A DNA stretch of 64,000 nt from Bordetella genomosp. 11. GTDB lineage: Bacteria > Pseudomonadota > Gammaproteobacteria > Burkholderiales > Burkholderiaceae_B. Positions 1 to 12,670 of the stretch are shown here, piece by piece. The stretch is taken from contig NZ_NEVS01000004.1 of assembly GCF_002261215.1 (NCBI RefSeq), positions 558,001 to 622,000 of the forward strand, written 5' to 3'. Positions within the stretch are counted from its first letter, which is position 1. The number at the start of each line of letters is the position of its first letter. A model generated the notes under the pieces. That model was not told where the DNA came from and made no database searches. It saw only the letters and a list, made by a program, of their open reading frames with translations. Both the position numbers and the translations under genes were made by a program.

Positions 1-49
1 TGGAGGTCGTCGGGCCTCTTTAAATAAATCGGCACCTTTTGCAGCCCTT
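1..49. other. 5' flank of the group II intron (upstream gene end not identifiable)
   Basis: These bases precede the likely intron 5' end. In related genomes hisZ commonly follows hflC, so this may be the end of that gene or its 3' UTR, but the stretch is too short to identify from sequence. It is AT-richer than the rest of the window. Confidence 0.3.
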
Positions 50-942
50 GTGGCTGCCCTAGAGAGACGCAGCGTAAGCTGCTGAGTAGTAAAGAAACAG
101 GGCTCGGCTCCAAAGTAGTATCGGCCCTGGGTGAAAGACACACGGAAACCTCGGTTTCCCATGCTTTTCACTATGGAGTTTTCTCATCACAACGAGCGAA
201 ATGCTCTCGATTGCCTTGTCACACGCACTTTCGTGGTGTCGCTGTGACCCGTCATACGACTGACGGTAGCCTACAGTGGCGGGCAGGATCGGTAACGGCC
301 CTGTCTGAAGCCCACTCGACAATGTACTCCTGTGTACTCCAACAGTATCCACTGCCGTGAGGCTGGGGATGGATTCTGCCAGCAGCCAGGGCGGATGAGA
401 GGCTAGGCTAGTCCCGCATGGGCAACGGAATGTGAACCATCGTCTGAACCCCCGTGATTATTGAACGGCCAAAGCTGCTTTTGGGCCGTAGCCAAAAGGC
501 ATCGTAGCTGGTTGGCCGCGTCTTACGTGCGGTCACGTCGTCATCCAAAGCTACCGGGGGAGAGATGGGTCCTAAACGGGCAGGCGCAACGCTGGTATTG
601 GGTTGCGCCGGTAATCGAGGGAACGTGGTAAACCCCACTCGCCGCCCCAATCGCTCAGGCGACGAAGGCAGGAAAGCCGCAAGGCAATCTGTTGGCGGAG
701 GGGGTAGAGGATCGTGGAGAAAGCGAAGGCCCGCCTGTAATGGGCGGGATAGGGGTTCGAACTTTGCCCCGGCCGAAAGGCAGCAGACTTCCACGTGGTG
801 CAACCGTCGCTGACGGCTGTATCAGTCCAGGTAGCGAGCCATGGTTTTTCATGTCTCGTGTTTTTCTACAGGCCCGAAGGGACTCACCATCCCTTCGGGG
901 AGCCGTGCGTCCTCTTAGGGTCTTACTACCCCGAGGTTCAGC

Positions 943-2646
943 ATGGAAGAAACTGTTAATCCCAGTTCTGCGTCCTCGCGCGTCCCGGATAGCTGGCCGA
1001 CCATAGACTGGCGGCGAGTCGTGCGGAATGTGAGGGCTATGCAGATACGTATAGCGAAGGCTACGCAGGCGGGCGATTGGCGTAGGGTGAAAGCCCTGCA
1101 AAGATCGCTGGTCCGCTCGTTTTCCGCCAAAGCATCGGCGGTCAGGCGAGTGACAGAGAACCAAGGCAAACGGACGGCAGGTGTCGACCGTGTGCTGTGG
1201 GACTCGCCCGAGAGCAAGTGGGAGGCAATCGGAAGGTTGCGGCAACCGGGATATCGGCCTCTGCCTTTACGGAGGGTCTATATCCCCAAATCCAATGGCA
1301 AGGAGCGCCCTCTGGGCATTCCTACCATGCGGGACCGCGCCATGCAGGCTTTGTATCTGCTGGCACTGGAACCGGTATCGGAATCGACGAGCGATCCGAA
1401 CTCGTATGGGTTCAGAAAAGGACGTTCGACGGCCGATGCGATGGCTCAGATATTCGTCACATTGTCCGGCAGGGCTTCGGCCCAATGGATACTGGAAGCG
1501 GATATCAAGGGTTGTTTCGACTGGATCAACCATGAGTGGCTGCTCGCCAACGTCCCTATGGACCGGCGAGTGTTGCGCAAGTGGTTGAAGGCCGGCGTGA
1601 TTCACAAAGGCCAGTTGCAGCCTACTACTGCTGGTACGCCACAGGGAGGGATTATTTCCCCTACCTTGGCGAATGTGACGCTCAATAAGCTGGAAACGGA
1701 CTTGGCAGAGTACCTGGGTACGAAGCTGGGTTGGACTAAGGCCAAACGGTTGAAAGTCCATGTGGTCCGATACGCGGATGACTTCATTGTTACCGGTGCA
1801 TCGAAAGACGTGCTGGATACTGAAGTCAGGCCTTGGATAGAACGCTTTCTTGCGGTTCGAGGATTGCAACTGTCCACGGAAAAGACGCGCATCATCCACA
1901 TCGATGAAGGTTTTGATTTCCTCGGGTGGAATTTCAGGAAGTACTCTGGAAAGTTGCTCATCAAGCCGAGTCAGAAGAACGTCAAGGCGTTCTATGGCAA
2001 GGTCAGGGAAATCATCGGAGAAAACTTGTCGGCTAGACAGGTCGATCTGATCGCGTTGCTTAATCCAGTATTGCGGGGCTGGTCGCAGTATCACAGCCCC
2101 GTTGTGTCGAAGGCGACGTTCAACAAACTAGACGCGCTGATTCGTTGGCGGCTAGTGCGTTGGGCAAAGCGGCGGCATCCCAAGAAGACCACTTTTTGGT
2201 CGCTCAAGCAGTATTGGCGAACAGTAGGAGATCGGAGGGGGATGTTCGCAGCACCCGCAGTAGGCAAGGATGGTCAAAGGCAGATGCGCATGCTGTATCG
2301 GCTGGTTGATACGGCAATCGTGCGGCATAAGAAAATCAAAGGGGCGTACAACCCCTTTGATCCAAGTTGGGAAGCCTATGGTGAGGCCCTGCAATCGGAA
2401 CGCTTGTTGCAAAACATGGCGTACCGCAAGCAGTGGGCGACGCTTTGGGTGGATCAGCAAGGACGCTGCGCTTTGTGCGGATGCCCGATGGACATGGAAA
2501 CAGGGTGGCACGATCATCACCTGGTGTACAAGGTGCATGGCGGGTCGGATGCCCTGTCCAACCGTGTTCTGTTACATCCCGTATGTCACACCCGAGTTCA
2601 CACGCTTGGGCTATCTGTTGTGAAGCCGGTCCGGAAACGGGCTTAG
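943..2646 (+). CDS. ltrA: Group II intron reverse transcriptase/maturase with HNH endonuclease
   Basis: A 567-residue intron-encoded protein that would splice its host intron and copy it into DNA targets by target-primed reverse transcription. The RT domain covers about residues 70-320: it includes KERPLGIPTMRDR, the SYGFRKGRS segment, the TPQGGIISP motif and the catalytic YADD at 277-280. Domain X (maturase, thumb) follows, with GWSQYHSP. The C-terminal HNH endonuclease (about 505-555) shows CALCGCP, DHHLVYKVHGG and HPVCHTRVH. No frameshift or stop interrupts it, so the element may be mobile. ATG 943 follows a GAGG-like ribosome-binding site. Length matches En-containing CL-class proteins; class C proteins normally lack the endonuclease domain. 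Confidence 0.95.
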   Translation: MEETVNPSSASSRVPDSWPTIDWRRVVRNVRAMQIRIAKATQAGDWRRVKALQRSLVRSFSAKASAVRRVTENQGKRTAGVDRVLWDSPESKWEAIGRLRQPGYRPLPLRRVYIPKSNGKERPLGIPTMRDRAMQALYLLALEPVSESTSDPNSYGFRKGRSTADAMAQIFVTLSGRASAQWILEADIKGCFDWINHEWLLANVPMDRRVLRKWLKAGVIHKGQLQPTTAGTPQGGIISPTLANVTLNKLETDLAEYLGTKLGWTKAKRLKVHVVRYADDFIVTGASKDVLDTEVRPWIERFLAVRGLQLSTEKTRIIHIDEGFDFLGWNFRKYSGKLLIKPSQKNVKAFYGKVREIIGENLSARQVDLIALLNPVLRGWSQYHSPVVSKATFNKLDALIRWRLVRWAKRRHPKKTTFWSLKQYWRTVGDRRGMFAAPAVGKDGQRQMRMLYRLVDTAIVRHKKIKGAYNPFDPSWEAYGEALQSERLLQNMAYRKQWATLWVDQQGRCALCGCPMDMETGWHDHHLVYKVHGGSDALSNRVLLHPVCHTRVHTLGLSVVKPVRKRA

Positions 2647-2708
2647 ATGATCCAAACGAGCAAACAGGTTATACTTACCTGTAAGCTAAAGGGTCGCGCG
2701 TTGCGCTT

Positions 2709-2783
2709 GAGCCGTGTGCTGGGAAACTAGCACGCACGGTTCTTAGGGGGGGATGGGCCAGCAATGGCCTGTCCCTACCCGAC
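2709..2783 (+). ncRNA. Group II intron domains V and VI
   Basis: Domain V is a 35-nt hairpin with the catalytic AGC near its 5' side (2710-2712) and a loop around GGGAAAC. Domain VI folds the GGGATGGGCC segment against GGCCTGTCCC, leaving A2777 as the likely branch point. These two elements set the 3' splice boundary after C2783. Confidence 0.8.
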
Positions 2784-2799
2784 CTTTAAAACATTCCGC

Positions 2800-2836
2800 A
2801 GCGGCTGAGCGGGCTTACGCCCCTCAGCCGCTTTTT
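2800..2836 (+). terminator. Strong rho-independent terminator upstream of hisZ
   Basis: A ten-base-pair stem, AGCGGCTGAG (2800-2809) against CTCAGCCGCT (2823-2832), is extended by GGGC/GCCC around a TTAC loop and followed by a T run. It presumably ended the transcript of the gene upstream before the intron inserted 17 bases in front of it. Confidence 0.85.
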
Positions 2837-2908
2837 CGTTTGTTTGTCGTTCGGGTATCGTCTGGCGCGGCCCGCGTCTTTCTTTCTAGGCATGATCAGG
2901 TAACTAAC

Positions 2909-4066
2909 ATGGGCAACTGGTTGCTCCCCGAGCGCCTGGCGGACATTCTGCCCGCCGAGGCCCGGCGCATCGAGGAACTGCGTCGCAAACTGCTCGATCT
3001 CTACCGTACCTACGGTTTCGAGCTGGTCGCGCCGCCCCTGGTGGAGTACATCGACTCCCTGCTGTCCGGTACGGGCACCGACCTGGACTTGCGCACCAGC
3101 AAGCTGGTCGACCAGCTTTCGGGACGGATGCTGGGTGTGCGCGCGGACATGACGCCGCAGGTTTCGCGCATCGATGCGCACCTGCTGAACCGTGCGGGGG
3201 TGACCCGCCTGTGCTATTGCGGCACGGTGCTGCATGCCCGTCCGACGGATCTGCTCTCCAACCGCGAATTGCTGCAGATCGGCGCCGAAATCTACGGCCA
3301 TGCGGGCGTGGAAGCGGACATCGAAATCCTGCGGCTGGTGCTCGATACCGTCACTATCGCCGGCGTGCATCAGCCGCGGCTGGATCTCTGCCACCCGGGC
3401 GTAGTGCGCGCCATCATTGACGCGGACCCGGCGGCCAAGGCCCATGGCGAGCAGATCCACGCGCTGCTGCGTGACAAGGACGTCCCGGGCCTGCTGGATC
3501 TGGGCCGCAGTCCGGACGGCCCCAGCGCGCAGACCACGCAGACGCTGCGCACGCTGGCCGGCCTCTATGGCGACATCGGCACGCTGGCCCGCGCCCGCGC
3601 CGAACTCCCGCCGCTGCCCGGCATTGCGCAGGCGCTGGAAGCGCTGGAAGCACTGGTGCGGGCGCTGCCGGAACTGCGCGTCAGCATCGATCTGGCCGAT
3701 GTGCGCGGCTACGGCTATCACTCCGGCGTGACTTTTTCGCTGTACGCCGAAGGCTGGCACGACGCCCTGGTCAGCGGCGGCCGCTACGACGATGTCAGCC
3801 GCGTCTTCGGGCGTGCCCGCCCGGCGACCGGTTTCAGCCTGGACCTGCGCAAACTGGCCGCCGGCCTGCCGCCGGCGGAACGTTCGAGCGCCGTGCGCGC
3901 GCCCTGGGGCCAGGACGCCGGCCTGGTGGCCGCGGTCCGCGGCTTGCGTCAGTCCGGCGAGATCGTCGTGCAGGTGCTTCCGGGCCACGAGCACGATCAG
4001 GACGAATTCATCTGCGACCGTGAGCTCACGCTCCAGAACGGCGCATGGCAGGTTCGCAACCTTTGA
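2909..4066 (+). CDS. hisZ: ATP phosphoribosyltransferase regulatory subunit HisZ
   Basis: HisZ is a catalytically inactive histidyl-tRNA synthetase paralogue that pairs with short-form HisG in the first step of histidine synthesis. The 385-residue protein begins [15 protein letters not shown] and keeps HisRS-like core sequence ([17 protein letters not shown] motif 2 at about residues 85-105, and SGGRYDDV near 290). It lacks the HisRS anticodon-binding domain, as HisZ does. The reading frame is open upstream to 2753, but that stretch lies in intron domain VI and crosses the terminator. ATG 2909 fits the family N-terminus. purA follows after 72 bases on the same strand. Confidence 0.93.
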   Translation: MGNWLLPERLADILPAEARRIEELRRKLLDLYRTYGFELVAPPLVEYIDSLLSGTGTDLDLRTSKLVDQLSGRMLGVRADMTPQVSRIDAHLLNRAGVTRLCYCGTVLHARPTDLLSNRELLQIGAEIYGHAGVEADIEILRLVLDTVTIAGVHQPRLDLCHPGVVRAIIDADPAAKAHGEQIHALLRDKDVPGLLDLGRSPDGPSAQTTQTLRTLAGLYGDIGTLARARAELPPLPGIAQALEALEALVRALPELRVSIDLADVRGYGYHSGVTFSLYAEGWHDALVSGGRYDDVSRVFGRARPATGFSLDLRKLAAGLPPAERSSAVRAPWGQDAGLVAAVRGLRQSGEIVVQVLPGHEHDQDEFICDRELTLQNGAWQVRNL

Positions 4067-5434
<1,368 letters not shown>

Positions 5435-5446
5435 GAGCGTACCGCC

Positions 5447-5989
5447 ATGGCTCTACCGCCGAGCACCGACAAAGACCTCTGGGTCAGCTGGGATGAATAC
5501 CACCGGCTAATCGAACAGCTGGCCTTGCAGGTTTACCGTTCGGAATGGCAGTTCGACCAGATCCTGTGCCTGGCGCGCGGCGGCGTGCGGGTAGGGGATG
5601 TGCTTTCGCGTATTTTCGATGTGCCGCTGGGCATCCTGGCGACCAGCAGCTACCGCGAGGCCGCGGGTACCAAGCAGGGTGCCCTGGATATCGCCCAGTT
5701 CATCACCATCACGCGCGGCAGCCTGGCGGGCCGGGTGCTGATGGTCGACGACATGGTGGACACCGGCCTGACCTTCAACCGCGTAATGGAACATCTGCGT
5801 CACCAGTTTCCCGCGATTACGGAGCTGCGCAGCGCCGTTCTATGGTGGAAGGGGCATGCCAAAGCTGTCCCTGATTACTACGTAAGCAAACTGATGACCA
5901 ATCCATGGATACATCAGCCCTTCGAGGACTACGACAGCCTGCGGCCCCATCAGCTAGAGGCATGGACGAGGAAGGGCTCGACGTCCTGA
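5447..5989 (+). CDS. Phosphoribosyltransferase (xanthine/hypoxanthine-type PRTase fold)
   Basis: A 180-residue type I PRTase. The PRPP-binding loop is clear: VLMVDDMVDTGLTF at about residues 99-112, with the paired acids and TG of the family. The segment LARGGVRVGDVLSR (about 41-54) resembles the pyrophosphate loop of purine salvage PRTases. Its position 12 bases behind purA supports purine base salvage, but the substrate cannot be read from sequence. The annotation 'xanthine phosphoribosyltransferase-like' is plausible. Confidence 0.85.
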   Translation: MALPPSTDKDLWVSWDEYHRLIEQLALQVYRSEWQFDQILCLARGGVRVGDVLSRIFDVPLGILATSSYREAAGTKQGALDIAQFITITRGSLAGRVLMVDDMVDTGLTFNRVMEHLRHQFPAITELRSAVLWWKGHAKAVPDYYVSKLMTNPWIHQPFEDYDSLRPHQLEAWTRKGSTS

Positions 5990-6007
5990 CTTTCGGCGTG
6001 CTATAAT
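5978..6007 (+). promoter_or_regulatory. Sigma-70 promoter for rpsU
   Basis: A perfect TATAAT at 6002-6007 lies 18 bases after TCGACG (5978-5983), a 4/6 match to TTGACA. The -35 overlaps the end of the phosphoribosyltransferase gene. It would give a leader of about 160 nt for rpsU, which contains a duplicated TTTGCAGTACCC (6035-6046 and 6048-6059). Confidence 0.65.
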
Positions 6008-6034
6008 CTCCTGTTACCAAGTCAGGGTTTCGAC

Positions 6035-6059
6035 TTTGCAGTACCCGTTTGCAGTACCC
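6035..6059 (+). repeat. Tandem 12-bp duplication in the rpsU leader
   Basis: TTTGCAGTACCC occurs twice (6035-6046 and 6048-6059), separated by one base, within the untranslated leader. It could be a replication-slippage duplication or part of a leader structure; a further TACCC-like GGGTAC inverse lies downstream. Confidence 0.6.
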
Positions 6060-6175
6060 ATTCGGTCCGGGTACGGCGCCAGCTCAGTATCGGCACCGTA
6101 TCGAGAGGGTATCGAAAGACATCGATTTACCCTGACGACTTCACCCTATTTTTTGCTCCGCACCGCTCAGCACCT

Positions 6176-6388
6176 ATGCCTATTGTTCGCCTGAAGGAAA
6201 ACGAACCGTTTGAAGCCGCCCTGCGTCGCTTCAAGCGCACCATCGAAAAAACGGGTCTTCTGACCGAACTGCGTTCGCGCGAGTTCTACGAGAAGCCTAC
6301 GGCAGAGCGCAAGCGCAAGCACGCCGCCGCGGTGAAGCGCCACTATAAGCGGATTCGTAGCCAGCAACTGCCCCCGCGTCTGTATTGA
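6176..6388 (+). CDS. rpsU: 30S ribosomal protein S21
   Basis: S21 joins the small subunit platform near the mRNA anti-Shine-Dalgarno region and is needed for initiation. The 70-residue, strongly basic protein begins [20 protein letters not shown] and shows the family's [18 protein letters not shown] core. It heads the classical rpsU-dnaG-rpoD macromolecular synthesis cluster; dnaG follows after 47 bases. Its own promoter lies about 170 bases upstream. Confidence 0.98.
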   Translation: MPIVRLKENEPFEAALRRFKRTIEKTGLLTELRSREFYEKPTAERKRKHAAAVKRHYKRIRSQQLPPRLY

Positions 6389-6435
6389 CGCCTGTATTTT
6401 GATTTGTGGATCGATTCAAATCGATTCGAATTTGA

Positions 6436-8448
6436 TTGATTCCAGAATCTTTCATACAGGAACTACTCGCCCGAGTCGACGTTGTCGATGTGGTTGGGCG
6501 TTATGTGCAGTTGCGCAAGGGTGGGGCCAACCTGCTTGGCCTGTGTCCCTTTCATAACGAAAAAAGTCCTTCCTTCACGGTAAGTCCGACCAAGCAGTTC
6601 TATCACTGCTTTGGTTGCGGCGCTCATGGCAGCGCAATAACTTTCCTGATGGAGCACACGGGCGCCAGCTTCCCCGAAGCAGTTCGTTCGCTGGCGGGCT
6701 CCGCCGGCATGACCGTGCCGGAAGAGGACCGCAGTCCGCGCCAGCGCGCGGAATCCGCGCGGCGCAAGGAAGAGGTCTCGCGCCACACCCAGGTGCTCGA
6801 GGCGGCTCAGGCTTACTACCTGAAGCAGTTACGGGCTTCCGCGCCCGCCATCCGTTATCTCAAGCAGCGTGGCCTGACGGGCGAAATCGCACGTCAGTTC
6901 GGCCTTGGATGGTCCGGTACCGATCGGCAGGGGCTGGCCCAGGTGTTCAGCCGCTACGACGATCCCGTGCTGGTAGAGGCCGGCCTGGTCATCGAGTCCG
7001 AAGACGGACGCCGCTACGATCGCTTTCGCGAGCGCGTCATGTTCCCGATCCGCAATGCCCGCGGCGTGTTGATCGGGTTCGGCGGGCGGATTATCGGCAA
7101 GGGCGAGCCCAAATACCTGAATTCTCCGGAAACCCCCATTTTCTCGAAGGGTCATGAGCTCTACGGCTTATGGGAGGCGCGGCAAGCCATACGCGTCGAG
7201 GGCCAGGTCATCGTGGTCGAGGGCTATATGGATGTGGTTGGCCTGGCGCAGTTGGGGCTGGGCAACGCCGTGGCAACCCTGGGCACGTCAACCACGCCGG
7301 ACCATGTCAAGAAACTGCTGCGCGCCAGCGACCGCGTGGTGTTCAGCTTCGACGGCGACAAGGCAGGACGGCGCGCGGCCTGGCGTGCCTTGCAGGCCTG
7401 TCTGCCGGTCCTGCGCGATGACATCAATCTGCGCTTTCTATTCCTTCCCGCGGAGCACGATCCGGATTCGTATGTGCGCGAGTTCGGTGCCGAGGCCTTC
7501 CGTGCCAGCCTGGGCGAGGCCGCGGCCCTGTCCCGGTTCCTGCTCGACGAATTGGCATCCCGCCACAACCTTGCCGAAGCAGAGGGCAGGGCGGCCTGCA
7601 TGCACGAGGCGCGGCCCCTGCTGGGCGCGATCCCGGCTTGCGGGTTGAAGACGCAGATAGAGCGCGAGCTGGGCAAACTGGTGCAACTGACGCCCGAGGA
7701 AGTCGCCCAGGCTCTGGCCCAGCCCGCGGGGCCCACCGCCAATCCGCCGGGTGTCGTCGCGGTGGGGGCCTCGGGGCATTCGCCGGGGCCGCGCTCGGAA
7801 GCGCCATTCGACATGGGCATGGACGCGGACGCGCCGCCGCCTGACTTCTCCTACGAGCCCATTCCCGACGGGGCCGGCGAGCCCTCATGGGAAGGTGGGC
7901 GGCAGGAAAAAAAGGGTCGGTTCAGCGGTCGGCGCTTCGACGCCAAGCCGGGCGGAAAGTGGTCGCGCCGGGACGAACGGGACAAGGTCGGCGGGGTGAT
8001 AGAGCCGCGTCGCCCCGTTCCCACCATGGCGCGCCGGTTGCTGCGGCTGCTGCTCTCTCACCCGGAGCTGGTGGATACCATGGGGGATCAGCAGCTTGAA
8101 GTATTGGATCGGGGACCCCACCTTGGTATGGTCAGGGATCTTATCGTGCTGGCCCAGCGCAGCGGCGCGCGCCATTTGGGCGCCTTGCTGGAGGCCGCGG
8201 AGCCCGAATCGGATATCCAGCTGGTATTGCGCAGCATGAGCGCGGACGTGGTCGGTGAAGAGGAATTGCCCAATCCTCAGGCGGAATGGGACGACGCGCT
8301 ACACCGCATTGAATTCGTGGCCATTCGGGCCGAGATCGATGAATTGGCGCGGTCCGGCCTGCAGACGCAGCAGGACCGGGATCGGTATCAAGAACTTTCC
8401 AAGCGTTTAGCGGCAATTAAGCATGCCGGGAGTGACTCAATAGGGTAA
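6436..8448 (+). CDS. dnaG: DNA primase
   Basis: DnaG makes RNA primers for chromosome replication. The 670-residue protein has the N-terminal zinc-binding domain with CPFH (C37, H40) and CFGC (C58, C61), the TOPRIM domain with VEGYMDVVGL and SFDGDKAGRRA, and a C-terminal helicase-binding region that would contact DnaB. Between about residues 440 and 520 is a low-complexity Pro/Gly/Arg-rich linker. The start is TTG at 6436, giving MIPESFIQELL; no strong Shine-Dalgarno is visible, but the N-terminus matches the family. It lies between rpsU and rpoD as in the conserved cluster. Confidence 0.97.
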   Translation: MIPESFIQELLARVDVVDVVGRYVQLRKGGANLLGLCPFHNEKSPSFTVSPTKQFYHCFGCGAHGSAITFLMEHTGASFPEAVRSLAGSAGMTVPEEDRSPRQRAESARRKEEVSRHTQVLEAAQAYYLKQLRASAPAIRYLKQRGLTGEIARQFGLGWSGTDRQGLAQVFSRYDDPVLVEAGLVIESEDGRRYDRFRERVMFPIRNARGVLIGFGGRIIGKGEPKYLNSPETPIFSKGHELYGLWEARQAIRVEGQVIVVEGYMDVVGLAQLGLGNAVATLGTSTTPDHVKKLLRASDRVVFSFDGDKAGRRAAWRALQACLPVLRDDINLRFLFLPAEHDPDSYVREFGAEAFRASLGEAAALSRFLLDELASRHNLAEAEGRAACMHEARPLLGAIPACGLKTQIERELGKLVQLTPEEVAQALAQPAGPTANPPGVVAVGASGHSPGPRSEAPFDMGMDADAPPPDFSYEPIPDGAGEPSWEGGRQEKKGRFSGRRFDAKPGGKWSRRDERDKVGGVIEPRRPVPTMARRLLRLLLSHPELVDTMGDQQLEVLDRGPHLGMVRDLIVLAQRSGARHLGALLEAAEPESDIQLVLRSMSADVVGEEELPNPQAEWDDALHRIEFVAIRAEIDELARSGLQTQQDRDRYQELSKRLAAIKHAGSDSIG

Positions 8449-9117
8449 AATCAAGGGTTTTCCTGACTGGAAAGGTTGTCCGGCGAGCGTCTACAGCTTC
8501 GTCTACCCCTTCCATCCGGGCTGTCCAGAACCACACGGTTGCGGGACTGTCTAATGTGGATGATTCGGGTAGTTGTGGATGATCCGGGTAGTTGCGGATG
8601 ATCCGGGTAGTTCGGATTGGCTTCGGCCGCATTCGGCTGTGGTTGGGCCGTGATCGGGCCGTATGGCGATTCCGCGGTCATGTTCGCCGTGTCGGATGAG
8701 CCCTTGGCGGTTGTGTTGTCCCGATTGAATGCAGGCATTCTACCGAAGGCATCGTAACAAAGCATTGACACGAGATTACTCAAGGTACCAGAAATCAGGA
8801 AGAGCAGGGCCCAATAGTTGGATGGCGCAGGACAGAAATTACCGGACTTCTGCGTGGCCAACCGGGATAGGACGTAAGTTGCGGCACATGTGCCCGAAGA
8901 TTGCAAGACCAGGTGCTGCACAACGCCAAAATCAGGCCCGCAGCCTCGCCCATCAGGGGCTTCTGCAATGTTCGCGCATGGGACGTGACGAACCGCCCGA
9001 TCACCAAGCACTGTTGTTAGTTTTTAAAGTACGCGGCTTGACTCGGCCGGGGCATTAGCCCGGGCCGTCGATAGCGGTGCGGCAGGCTTTCTGCCTGCAA
9101 CGACCACGGAAGCGACT
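8449..9117. other. Long dnaG-rpoD intergenic region without a convincing gene
   Basis: About 670 bases, unusually long for this conserved cluster. Open frames exist on both strands (for example minus 9011-8451) but none has a recognisable product or ribosome-binding site. It holds a 19-bp triplicate repeat (8555-8611), a GGCACATGTGCC palindrome near 8883 and AT-richer patches. The rpoD promoter is probably here, but I cannot fix it. Confidence 0.6.
8555..8611 (+). repeat. Three tandem copies of a 19-bp repeat
   Basis: The unit TGTGGATGATCCGGGTAGT occurs at 8555-8573 (one change), 8574-8592 (exact) and 8593-8611 (one change), with a degenerate fourth start after it. It lies about 110 bases after the dnaG stop. 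Confidence 0.95.
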
Positions 9118-11373
<2,256 letters not shown>

Positions 11374-11408
11374 CAAGGCAGGGCGCGCGCAGGATACAAG
11401 ATCAATAA

Positions 11409-11487
<79 letters not shown>

Positions 11488-11495
11488 AGCAAATC

Positions 11496-11532
11496 AAGGG
11501 CTTACAACGTTCTTCGTTGTAAGCCCTTTTTT
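11496..11532 (+). terminator. Rho-independent terminator after tRNA-Ile2
   Basis: AAGGGCTTACAACG (11496-11509) pairs perfectly with CGTTGTAAGCCCTT (11515-11528) across a TTCTT loop and runs into T residues. It ends the tRNA transcript and probably rpoD read-through. Confidence 0.95.
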
Positions 11533-11624
11533 CATGCGCGTCCCGTGGCCATCGTGTGGTCGTTCTCCTATCGGGCCGGCGCCAGACCTGCTTAAATAAT
11601 CGGTCTTTGGATACGAGTATCGGC

Positions 11625-12479
11625 ATGGCGTCAACGAACGAGTCGGGATCGCAGCCCCGTAAGGCCTACAAGCTGGAAGTCGGTGCGCTGGGAATCGAAA
11701 GAGCGCAATCTATGGCGCCGCTGGCCGATCCCATCGATGTGCCGGTTGCCAGTCGCACGGCGATCATCGTCCAGAACAGGCCGTTTCCGCTGCACCGGCT
11801 GTGGCGCTCGCGGAAACTGGTGTATCAAGGGTCCCATAAGGCGGGCGGCATCTCGATCACCAATCTGGAAGAAGAGTGGCGATGCCATCATCTTTCCGCG
11901 TTCGATAATTTCCGCATCCAGATCGATCATGAACGACTGCGCGAGCTGGCGGCCCAGAGCGGCGCGGCGCGCGATTTTTTCCTGCGCAATCCGGCGGGCA
12001 AGGTGGACAGGACGATGCAGTCGCTGGTCAATGCGATCGCGCCGGCCCTGGAGCGCCGCAGTGATTTGGACCGGCTGTATATCGACCACATCGCCAGCGC
12101 GATGATGATCCATATTATTTCCACCTACGGCGGCCCCCTGCGACGCGGCAGCTATGTCCCGACGTTGGGTGCGCGTCGTGAAAGGCGCATCGTGGAATAT
12201 ATGCGCCACCATGTCGCCACCGATATATCCGTCGAGGACATCGCGGCCGAATGCGGAATTTCGGCGGGACATTTCACCAAGGCGTTTTTCCAGTCGACGG
12301 GATTGACGCCGCATCAATGGATCCTGCGTGCCCGTGTCGATCTGGCAAAGGACATGCTGCGCCAGGATATCGATATCGCCAGCATCGCGAACAGCTGCGG
12401 CTTTTCGGACCAGAGCCATTTCAGCCGTGTGTTCAAAAAGCTGACAGGTGTGTCGCCCGCCCGGTGGAGAAAAAACTAG
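11625..12479 (+). CDS. AraC-family transcriptional regulator
   Basis: A 284-residue regulator. The C-terminal ~100 residues form the double helix-turn-helix: ISVEDIAAECGISAGHFTKAFF and IASIANSCGFSDQSHFSRVFKKLTGVSPARWR. The N-terminal ~170 residues have no recognisable ligand-binding motif. The frame is open back to 11556, but ATG 11625 is preferred because upstream residues overlap the tRNA terminator area. It precedes the amidohydrolase operon on the same strand by 191 bases and is the obvious candidate to control it; a TCCAA direct repeat lies between them. Confidence 0.9.
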   Translation: MASTNESGSQPRKAYKLEVGALGIERAQSMAPLADPIDVPVASRTAIIVQNRPFPLHRLWRSRKLVYQGSHKAGGISITNLEEEWRCHHLSAFDNFRIQIDHERLRELAAQSGAARDFFLRNPAGKVDRTMQSLVNAIAPALERRSDLDRLYIDHIASAMMIHIISTYGGPLRRGSYVPTLGARRERRIVEYMRHHVATDISVEDIAAECGISAGHFTKAFFQSTGLTPHQWILRARVDLAKDMLRQDIDIASIANSCGFSDQSHFSRVFKKLTGVSPARWRKN

Positions 12480-12530
12480 GGTCTGTCAGTATTGCGAGCG
12501 GTCGGATCGGGAAGGTAGGCTGTCGCCGTT

Positions 12531-12560
12531 TTATCCAAATCACCACATTTTTGTCCAATA
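12531..12560 (+). promoter_or_regulatory. Possible AraC-type direct-repeat site
   Basis: TTATCCAAAT (12531-12540) and TTGTCCAATA (12551-12560) match at 7 of 10 bases and are spaced 20 bases apart, about two helical turns, as tandem AraC half-sites often are. They lie between the regulator and the amidohydrolase. No clear promoter core was found next to them. Confidence 0.25.
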
Positions 12561-12670
12561 CCCTTTTCGACCGGCAAGGTATCTTGCGGCTGCGTTTTCT
12601 CGCCACAATCAACCACCGCTAGTTCCTCGCCGGCCCCAACGCGGGCGGTACTCGCAATCGGAGTTTCGTC

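Larger units (their letters stand above)
50..2783 (+). mobile_element. Group II intron, apparently full length, with intron-encoded protein
   Basis: A self-splicing retroelement ribozyme. The 3' part is clear: a domain V hairpin (2709-2743, opening GAGCCGTGTGC and closing GCACGGTTCT) is followed by a domain VI stem and an end in CTACCCGAC at 2775-2783. A candidate bulged branch-point A at 2777 is the seventh base from the 3' end, as expected. The reverse transcriptase gene occupies the domain IV position. The 5' end is less certain: GTGGC at 50 only partly fits the GTGYG consensus, but about 890 bases of structured non-coding RNA (domains I-III) between it and the ORF is a normal size. The protein's HNH domain and the domain V sequence suggest a chloroplast-like (CL) class rather than the terminator-targeting class C. 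No second copy is seen in the window. Confidence 0.85.

Noticed and set aside
2753..2908. Upstream extension of hisZ to 2753
   Set aside because: It would start inside intron domain VI and translate through a terminator; HisZ begins with [10 protein letters not shown] at 2909.
8451..9011. A 186-codon minus frame in the dnaG-rpoD gap with one hydrophobic stretch
   Set aside because: No ribosome-binding site, no family, and the rest of the frame overlaps the tandem repeat; most likely chance.
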